A stretch of DNA of 9,920 nucleotides. Origin: an uncultured Gammaproteobacteria bacterium. Lineage in GTDB: Bacteria > Pseudomonadota > Gammaproteobacteria > Acidiferrobacterales > CAJVXG01. Location: positions 1 through 9,920 of the forward strand of contig CAJVXG010000047.1 of NCBI GenBank assembly GCA_913009215.1, given 5' to 3'. Within the stretch, counting starts at the first letter, position 1. Every line of letters starts with the position of its first letter. The notes beneath the pieces are model-generated. The model saw only the letters and a list, made by a program, of their open reading frames with translations. It had not been told where the DNA came from and did not search any database. Made by a program: the position numbers and the translations under genes. Positions 1 to 5,816 of this stretch are shown here, in pieces.

Positions 1-152
1 TGGTCAAAGTCGGGGATCGGGTGAAAAAAGGCCATCCGGTGGCCCTGGTAGGCACCTCCGGCCGCTCCACCGGCCCCCATCTGCACTTTGAGGTCTTAAA
101 GAGCCGCCGTCAGCTGGATCCGGGGAAATATTTGAATCAGTCGCGTAAGTAA
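1..152 (+). CDS. M23-family (LysM/NlpD-type) peptidase, C-terminal fragment
   Basis: This is the last 49 residues of a gene cut by the left edge; the reading frame starts at base 3 and ends in TAA at 150-152. The fragment has the signature end of an M23 (lysostaphin-like) zinc metallopeptidase: a V-G-D-x-V-x-x-G beta-turn, V-A-L-V-G-T-S-G, then S-T-G-P-H-L-H-F-E. The H-x-H pair supplies a zinc ligand and a catalytic histidine in this family. Such enzymes, or their catalytically dead NlpD/EnvC-like relatives, act on peptidoglycan in the periplasm. The N-terminal half, where a signal peptide, coiled coil or LysM would lie, is outside the window, so the subgroup cannot be decided. An M23 gene upstream of secA occupies the place held by secM in enterobacteria. 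No terminator is visible after it, so some read-through into secA is possible. Confidence 0.85.
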   Translation, partial: VKVGDRVKKGHPVALVGTSGRSTGPHLHFEVLKSRRQLDPGKYLNQSRK

Positions 153-184
153 AAGCTAGAAAAGACTATCTGTCGCTACGGTAC

Positions 185-213
185 TTCACGCACCACCGGT
201 TTTCCTCCATAAT
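185..213 (+). promoter_or_regulatory. Candidate sigma70 promoter for secA
   Basis: TTCACG (185-190, 4 of 6 matches to TTGACA) and CATAAT (208-213, 5 of 6 matches to TATAAT) are separated by exactly 17 bases. Transcription would begin near 219-221, at the junction of a run of six C and a run of six T, giving a leader of about 50 nt before the secA ATG. It lies in the only intergenic space upstream of secA. The assignment rests on consensus matching by eye only. Confidence 0.4.
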
Positions 214-225
214 CCCCCCTTTTTT

Positions 226-248
226 ACGGGCAGAATGAGTTTGCCCGT
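226..248 (+). promoter_or_regulatory. Hairpin in the secA 5' leader
   Basis: Bases 226-234 pair with 240-248 to form a 9-bp stem (eight Watson-Crick pairs and one G-T wobble) with a five-base loop at 235-239. The T run lies before the stem (220-225), not after it, so it does not look like an intrinsic terminator on the plus strand. It ends 20 bases before the secA start codon and just upstream of the weak Shine-Dalgarno-like AGG at 255-257, so it could affect secA mRNA stability or initiation. That role is inference. Confidence 0.4.
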
Positions 249-268
249 TAGCTTAGGTATACGATTAT

Positions 269-2986
269 ATGTTTGTAAAAGCCCTGACAAAAATCTTTGG
301 TAGCCGTAACAGTCGTTTGATCAAGGCTATGAGCAAGGATGTGCAACAAATCAATGCGCTGGAAGACGGATTGGCGGCTCTATCGGATGCCGATCTACAG
401 GCCAAAACCAGTGGATTCAAAGAGCGATTGAGTAAGGGCGAGACCGTAGACGATCTTTTGATTGAGGCCTTTGCTGTTGTCCGGGAGGCATCAAAACGTG
501 TCCTTGAAATGCGTCATTTTGATGTCCAGCTCATGGGCGGCATGGTGTTGCATCAGGGTAAGATTTCCGAAATGCGTACCGGCGAGGGCAAGACCCTGGT
601 GGCTACCTTACCGGCCTACCTGAATGCCCTGGCTGGCAAGGGTGTCCATATTGTCACCGTGAACGATTATCTGGCCACACGTGATTCCGAATGGATGGGC
701 AAGATATTCCGCTTTCTGGGGCTGACCGTCGGTGTGGTGTTGACCGACCAGGCCACTGAAGAGAAACAAAATGCCTATCAATCCGATATTACCTACGGCA
801 CCAATAATGAATTTGGTTTTGATTATCTTCGCGACAATATGCGCTTCCATGCCGAAGAGAAATTACAACAGGATCTGCACTTCGCTATTGTCGACGAGGT
901 TGACTCGATCCTGATTGATGAAGCCAGAACGCCATTAATTATTTCCGGTCCGGCAGAAGATTCCACCGAGCTCTATGTCAAAATCAACACCATTGTTCCC
1001 AAGCTGAGCAAGCAGGAAAGGAAAGAAGGTGAAAAGGAGGGGGAGGAAACAGGCCCGGGCGATTACAGTGTTGACGAAAAAACCAAGCAGGCCTATCTGA
1101 CCGAAGCGGGACATGAGCGTGTTGAACAGTTGATGGTCGATGCCGGTTTGCTGGACCAGGACAGCAGTCTTTACGATGCCTCCAATCTGGCACTGTTGCA
1201 CCACCTGAATGCCGCGTTGCGCGCACATGCGCTGTATCAAAGAGAAGTAGACTACATCGTTAAAGACGGCGAGGTTGTTATTATTGATGAGTTTACCGGC
1301 CGTATGATGCCGGGACGTCGCTGGTCCGAGGGTTTGCACCAGGCCATTGAGGCCAAGGAGAACGCCAACATCCAGAATGAAAGCCAGACTTTTGCATCCA
1401 TTACCTTCCAGAATTACTTTCGCCTGTATGACAAGCTCTCAGGTATGACCGGTACGGCCGATACCGAGGCCAGTGAATTTCATCAAATATACACACTGGA
1501 AGTGCTGGTGGTGCCAACACATCGAGACATGGTGCGTGCCGACCATGCCGACAAGATTTACCGCACCCCGGAAGAAAAGCATATGGCCATTATCGAGGAT
1601 ATTGTCGATTGTCATAAACGCAAACAACCAGCCCTGGTGGGTACGATTTCCATTGAAAGCTCGGAGTTGCTGTCACAGATACTGAAGCAACACAATGTCC
1701 CTCATAATGTGCTGAATGCAAAACATCACGGCAGTGAAGCGCAGATTGTGGCCGAGGCGGGTCGGCCAGGGGCCGTCACCATTGCTACCAATATGGCAGG
1801 TCGTGGTACGGATATTGTCCTTGGCGGTAATCTGGAGGTTGAGCTTGCGGATGGCAAGCAGGATGAAGTCAGCCAGCAACGCATTCGTGAGGATTGGCAA
1901 CAGCGTCATCAGCAGGTGGTTGAAGCAGGTGGTTTGCATGTCATTGGTACCGAGCGGCACGAATCCCGGCGTATCGATAACCAGTTGCGAGGGCGTTCCG
2001 GACGTCAGGGTGATCCGGGTTCGTCCCGGTTTTATCTATCGCTGGAGGACAACCTGATGCGCATCTTTGGTTCGGAACGTATTGCCGGGTTAATGCAAAA
2101 GCTGGGGATGGAGAAAGGCGAAGCCATTGAACACCCCTGGGTATCGAAGGCCATTGAGAATGCGCAACGCAAGGTCGAGGGTCATAACTTCGATATCCGC
2201 AAACAACTACTGGAGTACGATGATGTTGCCAATGAACAACGCAAGATTATCTACTCTGAACGCAATCGTTTGATGAACGTCGAAAATATCTCCGAGAATA
2301 TGGTCAATATTCGCACCGAGGTGATAGCTGAATTCGTTAGCTACAGTATACCGCCGGACAGCCTTGAAGAGCAGTGGGATATTAAGGGATTGCAGGAGAA
2401 CCTGGATCGGGAGTTTGGTCTGCAGGTTGATATTGAGGGCTGGATGCGTGACGAAGAGTTGCTGGACGGTCATCGGCTACTGGAAAAGATTAATGAGGCC
2501 TTTGCGGCCATGAACCAGCAGAAAATCGATGCCTATGGCAGTGAGGTTATGCAGGAAGCAGAAAAAAGCATTATGTTGCAAATACTGGATCGGGAATGGA
2601 AGGACCACCTGGCGGCTATGGACCATCTTCGACAAGGAATCGGCCTGCGTGGTTATGCCCAGAAGAACCCGAAAGAAGAGTATAAGCGCGAGGCATTCAC
2701 ATTATTTTCTGCTATGCTGCAAAATATCAAGGCCGAGGTGGTACGTATCCTGGCGCGAATCGAGATACACAGTGACGAAGATTTGGCAGCACTGGAAATG
2801 GAAAGCCAGGATATGCAGGATATGCAGTTTCTGCACCCGGACCTTGTCGATGAGCGGGCAGACGAATCGGACGTGGCCGTCGCCCAGCAACCTGTGGTTC
2901 GCAAGGAGCCTAAAGTGGGTCGAAATGAGCCTTGTCCATGCGGTTCAGGAAAGAAATACAAACGTTGCCATGGGAAATTGACTTGA
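269..2986 (+). CDS. secA: Preprotein translocase ATPase SecA
   Basis: SecA is the ATP-driven motor that pushes unfolded, signal-peptide-bearing proteins through the SecYEG channel in the inner membrane, taking clients from SecB or the ribosome. The 905-residue product has the usual full length. The N-terminus (M-F-V-K-A-L-T-K-I-F-G-S-R-N) is typical and fixes the ATG. Visible motifs are the Walker A M-R-T-G-E-G-K-T at 102-109 (K108), the DEAD-like D-E-V-D at 209-212 followed by I-D-E-A-R-T-P-L-I-I-S-G, the preprotein-binding region around 230-370, a second nucleotide-fold motif with T-N-M-A-G-R-G-T-D-I, and the R-G-R-S-G-R-Q-G-D arginine-finger region. The C-terminal tail carries the zinc- and SecB-binding motif with Cys889, Cys891, Cys900 and His901 (C-x-C-x8-C-H). 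The Shine-Dalgarno is weak (AGG at 255-257, 11 bases before ATG). It has its own candidate promoter upstream and a terminator downstream. Confidence 0.98.
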   Translation: MFVKALTKIFGSRNSRLIKAMSKDVQQINALEDGLAALSDADLQAKTSGFKERLSKGETVDDLLIEAFAVVREASKRVLEMRHFDVQLMGGMVLHQGKISEMRTGEGKTLVATLPAYLNALAGKGVHIVTVNDYLATRDSEWMGKIFRFLGLTVGVVLTDQATEEKQNAYQSDITYGTNNEFGFDYLRDNMRFHAEEKLQQDLHFAIVDEVDSILIDEARTPLIISGPAEDSTELYVKINTIVPKLSKQERKEGEKEGEETGPGDYSVDEKTKQAYLTEAGHERVEQLMVDAGLLDQDSSLYDASNLALLHHLNAALRAHALYQREVDYIVKDGEVVIIDEFTGRMMPGRRWSEGLHQAIEAKENANIQNESQTFASITFQNYFRLYDKLSGMTGTADTEASEFHQIYTLEVLVVPTHRDMVRADHADKIYRTPEEKHMAIIEDIVDCHKRKQPALVGTISIESSELLSQILKQHNVPHNVLNAKHHGSEAQIVAEAGRPGAVTIATNMAGRGTDIVLGGNLEVELADGKQDEVSQQRIREDWQQRHQQVVEAGGLHVIGTERHESRRIDNQLRGRSGRQGDPGSSRFYLSLEDNLMRIFGSERIAGLMQKLGMEKGEAIEHPWVSKAIENAQRKVEGHNFDIRKQLLEYDDVANEQRKIIYSERNRLMNVENISENMVNIRTEVIAEFVSYSIPPDSLEEQWDIKGLQENLDREFGLQVDIEGWMRDEELLDGHRLLEKINEAFAAMNQQKIDAYGSEVMQEAEKSIMLQILDREWKDHLAAMDHLRQGIGLRGYAQKNPKEEYKREAFTLFSAMLQNIKAEVVRILARIEIHSDEDLAALEMESQDMQDMQFLHPDLVDERADESDVAVAQQPVVRKEPKVGRNEPCPCGSGKKYKRCHGKLT
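2810..2827 (+). repeat. Tandem 9-bp repeat inside the secA tail
   Basis: GATATGCAG occurs twice in immediate succession and adds a duplicated D-M-Q to the flexible linker between the helical scaffold and the zinc tail of SecA. The frame is kept. It looks like a small slippage duplication in a region that varies in length between SecA proteins, with no expected functional effect. Confidence 0.6.
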
Positions 2987-3006
2987 GAATGACGGCAATC
3001 TATAGA
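2978..3006 (+). promoter_or_regulatory. Candidate sigma70 promoter for argJ
   Basis: TTGACT (2978-2983, 5 of 6) and TATAGA (3001-3006, 4 of 6) are separated by exactly 17 bases. The -35 box covers the last codons of secA and the -10 box lies in the short intergenic space. The predicted start near 3013 falls at the first bases of the terminator stem, so the argJ mRNA would begin with that hairpin and have a leader of about 40 nt. A promoter is needed here if the preceding terminator works, which supports the call. Confidence 0.5.
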
Positions 3007-3011
3007 CTCAT

Positions 3012-3034
3012 GGGAGCTTAAGGCTCCCGTTTTT
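3012..3034 (+). terminator. Rho-independent terminator of secA
   Basis: GGGAGC (3012-3017) and GCTCCC (3023-3028) form a 6-bp, mostly GC stem around a five-base loop, followed by one G and a run of five T (3030-3034). It starts 25 bases after the secA stop codon and ends 18 bases before the argJ ATG, so it should separate the two genes in transcription. Confidence 0.75.
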
Positions 3035-3052
3035 ATTTGTACTAGCAGAAAC

Positions 3053-4273
3053 ATGTCAGTAGGGCTGAAAGCATTGCCGCAGTTGTTAGCCGTTACCGGG
3101 GTTAGTCTGGGAACGGCGTCTGCTGGTATACGCCAGAAGAACAGGGATGATGTTACGATCATCAGTTGTCATCCCGGTACCGCCATCAGTGTGGTATTTA
3201 CACAGAATCGTTTTTTAGCCGCGCCGGTACTGGTTGCTAAAAAACATCTTGGACAATCCAGCCCGAGGGCATTGATTATCAATTCCGGTAATGCCAATGC
3301 GGGCACCGGAGAGCAGGGCATAGAAGATGCACTCAGTTGCTGCGCAGAACTGGCGCAGCATCTCCAGTGTTCTGATTATGAAATATTGCCGTTTTCTACC
3401 GGCGTGATTGGCGAGCCATTACCGGTTGACCAGATCAGGAAGGCTATTCCGGAATGTATCTCAGACTTAAGTGAAGAGAACTGGCCGGCCGCAGCACGTA
3501 GTATTATGACGACGGACACGGTAGCAAAGGGTGTCTGCCAACAGCTCAATATCAATGGCGAAACGGTTACTATTACAGGCATTGCCAAGGGTGCCGGCAT
3601 GATCCACCCGAATATGGCCACCTTACTTACCTTTATTGCTACCGATGCCACTATAGAAAAAACCGTTCTTGATGCCATGTTGGCCTACTGTGTCGGTCGC
3701 TCTTTTAACCGCATCACCGTCGATGGTGATACCTCAACGAACGATGCCTGTGTGCTGATGGCTACGGGCAGCAGGGCAGGTGCCAAAATTACGCAAACGG
3801 GCGACAAAAATGGAAAGGCTTTTATGTCGGTATTGCTGCAGGTATTCAAGGAACTGGCGCAGGCCATTATCAGGGATGCCGAAGGGGCAACGAAATTTAT
3901 TACCATTGAGGTGGTTGATGGCCGGGATGAAGAGGACTGTTTGCAGGTTGCCAGGTCAGTAGCCCTGTCACCATTGGTGAAAACGGCTTTTTTTGCCTCC
4001 GATCCCAATTGGGGCAGAATATTGGCAGCCATTGGTTATGCACCGATTGCCGAACTGGATATCAGCAAGGTGTCGATTGCATTAAATGATGTCATGGTGC
4101 TGAAAGATGGCGCACTGGCATCCTCTTATACGGAAGAGCAGGGACAGGCCGTGATGCAGCATGAGGAAATTACTGTCAGAATATCCCTGGGTCAGGGGCA
4201 AAGCCAGGCGCGCATCTGGACCAGTGACCTGTCACACGATTATGTCAGTATCAATAGTGAGTACCGAAGCTAA
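3053..4273 (+). CDS. argJ: Bifunctional glutamate N-acetyltransferase / ornithine acetyltransferase ArgJ
   Basis: ArgJ moves the acetyl group from N2-acetylornithine to glutamate, closing the acetyl cycle of arginine synthesis; bifunctional forms also make N-acetylglutamate from acetyl-CoA. The product (406 aa) is a normal length for this cytosolic family. ArgJ cleaves itself at a conserved Ala-Thr bond, and the new N-terminal threonine is the nucleophile. Here the K-G-A-G-M-I-H-P-N-M-A-T-L-L motif places that residue at Thr190. The S-T-G-V-I-G stretch at 115-120 holds the expected oxyanion-hole Thr-Gly (116-117). The C-terminal half has D-P-N-W-G-R-I and ends in Y-V-S-I-N-S-E-Y-R-S, as expected. 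Whether it is mono- or bifunctional cannot be read from sequence; an argA elsewhere in the genome would point to the former. No strong Shine-Dalgarno precedes the ATG. It overlaps the next gene by 32 bases, suggesting a two-gene operon. Confidence 0.96.
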   Translation: MSVGLKALPQLLAVTGVSLGTASAGIRQKNRDDVTIISCHPGTAISVVFTQNRFLAAPVLVAKKHLGQSSPRALIINSGNANAGTGEQGIEDALSCCAELAQHLQCSDYEILPFSTGVIGEPLPVDQIRKAIPECISDLSEENWPAAARSIMTTDTVAKGVCQQLNINGETVTITGIAKGAGMIHPNMATLLTFIATDATIEKTVLDAMLAYCVGRSFNRITVDGDTSTNDACVLMATGSRAGAKITQTGDKNGKAFMSVLLQVFKELAQAIIRDAEGATKFITIEVVDGRDEEDCLQVARSVALSPLVKTAFFASDPNWGRILAAIGYAPIAELDISKVSIALNDVMVLKDGALASSYTEEQGQAVMQHEEITVRISLGQGQSQARIWTSDLSHDYVSINSEYRS

Positions 4274-5237
4274 AAACATTGTTGAGGTTGCGGTAGGTCT
4301 GTTTTTTGATACAGATGGCAAGGTGTTGGTAGCGCAGCGCCCGGAGCACGTTCATCAGGGTGGTAAATGGGAATTCCCCGGGGGCAAGGTTCACGCTGAT
4401 GAACCGATCGAACAGGCGTTGCAGCGCGAACTTTTAGAAGAGCTTGGAGTCCAGACGAACAGCGCCTCTTTTTTAATGCGCTGCCAGCATGAATATTCGG
4501 ACTGCAGTGTTGTTCTGCATGTATTCCGTATTACGGACTACGAAGGCAATGTTGTTGGTATGGAGAATCAACCTGTTGCATGGGTTTACCCTGCTGACCT
4601 CGCCAAGTATGAATTTCCCGATGCCGATCGGACCATACTGGATACATTATTACTTCCGGATATTTATGCCATTACACCATCAGACTATAAAACCGTGGAT
4701 GAGTTGTGCCGTATGGTTAGCAATGCAATAGAGAGGGGAATTTCATTACTACAGTTTCGGAACCACTCCATTGATGATGCCACCTACATACAACAAGCCC
4801 GTGCTTTGTCAGATCTGTGTCATGGCAAGGGCGCCAGGCTAATTCTGAATCGCGAACCGTCCATGGTCGAGCAATGTGGTGCGCATGGTGTACATCTGGC
4901 TTCAAAGTACCTGAAGAGTTACACAAAGCGTCCATTGCCAGAGAATTATATAGTTGCAGCCTCATGCCATAATGAGCAGGAGTTAAAACTGGCCTCCAGC
5001 CTGGGGGCAAGTTTTGTCTTGATATCTCCGGTAAAAAAAACAGCCAGCCATCCACACACGGTGCCAATAGGCTGGGATGGGTTCAGGAGCCTTAAGTCAG
5101 GCAGTGGTTTACCTGCGTATGCCCTGGGGGGTATGAACCTCGAAGATTGTGCAGAAGCCAGGTGTAATGGGGCAGTTGGTGTAGCGATGATTAGGGGAGT
5201 ATGGTGCGATCAGGATACCGATTTGGCCAGCTCATGA
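4242..5237 (+). CDS. Nudix (MutT-like) hydrolase fused to a thiamine-phosphate-synthase-like domain
   Basis: The 331-residue protein has two domains. Residues about 11-137 are MutT-like: W-E-F-P-G-G-K followed by a perfect Nudix box at 48-70 (G-x5-E-x7-R-E-L-L-E-E-L-G-V), which binds the metal for hydrolysing nucleoside diphosphates linked to another group; MutT removes 8-oxo-dGTP from the nucleotide pool. Residues about 141-320 form a TIM-barrel domain related to ThiE/TenI (I-Y-A-I-T near 141, L-L-Q-F-R at 169-173, G-V-H-L at 216-219, A-L-G-G-M at 294-298). Several ThiE active-site positions are changed (see findings), so thiamine phosphate synthesis is doubtful. From memory this fusion is a known proteobacterial family whose second domain has no settled function. 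I chose ATG 4242, 12 residues before the conserved I-V-E-V-A-V-G-L; an ATG at 4161 would add 27 unrelated residues read out of frame in argJ, and GTG 4257 is possible. Its end overlaps coaE tail to tail. Confidence 0.9.
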   Translation: MSVSIVSTEAKNIVEVAVGLFFDTDGKVLVAQRPEHVHQGGKWEFPGGKVHADEPIEQALQRELLEELGVQTNSASFLMRCQHEYSDCSVVLHVFRITDYEGNVVGMENQPVAWVYPADLAKYEFPDADRTILDTLLLPDIYAITPSDYKTVDELCRMVSNAIERGISLLQFRNHSIDDATYIQQARALSDLCHGKGARLILNREPSMVEQCGAHGVHLASKYLKSYTKRPLPENYIVAASCHNEQELKLASSLGASFVLISPVKKTASHPHTVPIGWDGFRSLKSGSGLPAYALGGMNLEDCAEARCNGAVGVAMIRGVWCDQDTDLASS

Positions 5238-5812
5238 TATTTCTGGTGTAGTATCCAGATGTCGTTTTCCAGACTTAAGATATCATTATTGTTCATAAGT
5301 ATATCGTCGGCATGGGACAGCCTTTCTTTTTCATCAATTTGTGCATTAATGATTTTTTGAACATCCTCCAGACTGGTGTTGTCACGTTGCTGTATTCTGT
5401 TGATTTGTATATCAGGATTGGCCGTAATGACCAATATGCGATCTACCAAATCCTGCATGTTCGATTCGATTAACAAGGGTATAACGATCAGGCAATAATC
5501 GGCCTGTAGGGATGTCGTTTCTTTTTCAATAGCGGTTCGTACCCGGGGATGGATGATTTGCTCTAATGCAGTACGTTTATCCGGATTGTCAAAAACCAGA
5601 TTACGCAGTATTCCACGGTCTATGTGACCGTTCTTATCAAGAATCACATGACCAAAGAGCTGTACGATTTCGGCGAATGCGGATTGGCTAACGGCCAATA
5701 TCTGATGGGCGATGACATCGGCATCGATGACCGGCACCCCCAGCCCGGAAAAGATATTACTGGCTGTGGTTTTACCGCTGCCTATGCCTCCGGTTAAGCC
5801 AATTTTCAGCAT
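5210..5812 (-). CDS. coaE: Dephospho-CoA kinase CoaE
   Basis: CoaE phosphorylates the ribose 3'-hydroxyl of dephospho-CoA, the last step of coenzyme A synthesis in the cytosol. The 200-residue product is a normal length. It begins M-L-K-I-G-L-T-G-G-I-G-S-G-K-T-T, with the P-loop at 8-15, followed by the substrate-site D-A-D at 30-32, the I-H-P-R at 87-90, P-L-L-I-E at 112-116, and a lid segment with Q-Q-R-D near 141-144. The late A-D-D-I-L-M-N-N differs slightly from the commoner A-D-D-V-I-D-N but keeps its frame. The ATG lies 4 bases after the pilD stop, so it is very likely translated from the pil transcript, as in the pilBCD-coaE operon of Pseudomonas. Its last 28 coding bases overlap the convergent Nudix gene. 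yacG, which often follows coaE in this operon, is absent here. Confidence 0.96.
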   Translation of the reverse strand: MLKIGLTGGIGSGKTTASNIFSGLGVPVIDADVIAHQILAVSQSAFAEIVQLFGHVILDKNGHIDRGILRNLVFDNPDKRTALEQIIHPRVRTAIEKETTSLQADYCLIVIPLLIESNMQDLVDRILVITANPDIQINRIQQRDNTSLEDVQKIINAQIDEKERLSHADDILMNNNDILSLENDIWILHQKYHELAKSVS

Positions 5813-5816
5813 GGGA

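Noticed and set aside
226..248. Hairpin before secA as a terminator of the M23 gene.
   Set aside because: The T run precedes the stem on the plus strand, and no T run follows it on either strand, so it does not have the intrinsic-terminator form.
935..1339. 134-codon minus-strand open frame inside secA.
   Set aside because: It is fully antisense to conserved SecA sequence, with no family resemblance or promoter.
2653..3162. 169-codon open frame on the minus strand across the end of secA and start of argJ.
   Set aside because: It lies opposite two clear genes and a terminator, has no recognisable domain, and its composition is what a shadow of the coding strand gives.
4161..4241. Longer start for the Nudix fusion (27 extra residues).
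   Set aside because: The extension is read out of frame inside the well-conserved end of argJ and adds basic residues unlike any MutT N-terminus; ATG 4242 sits just ahead of the conserved first strand.
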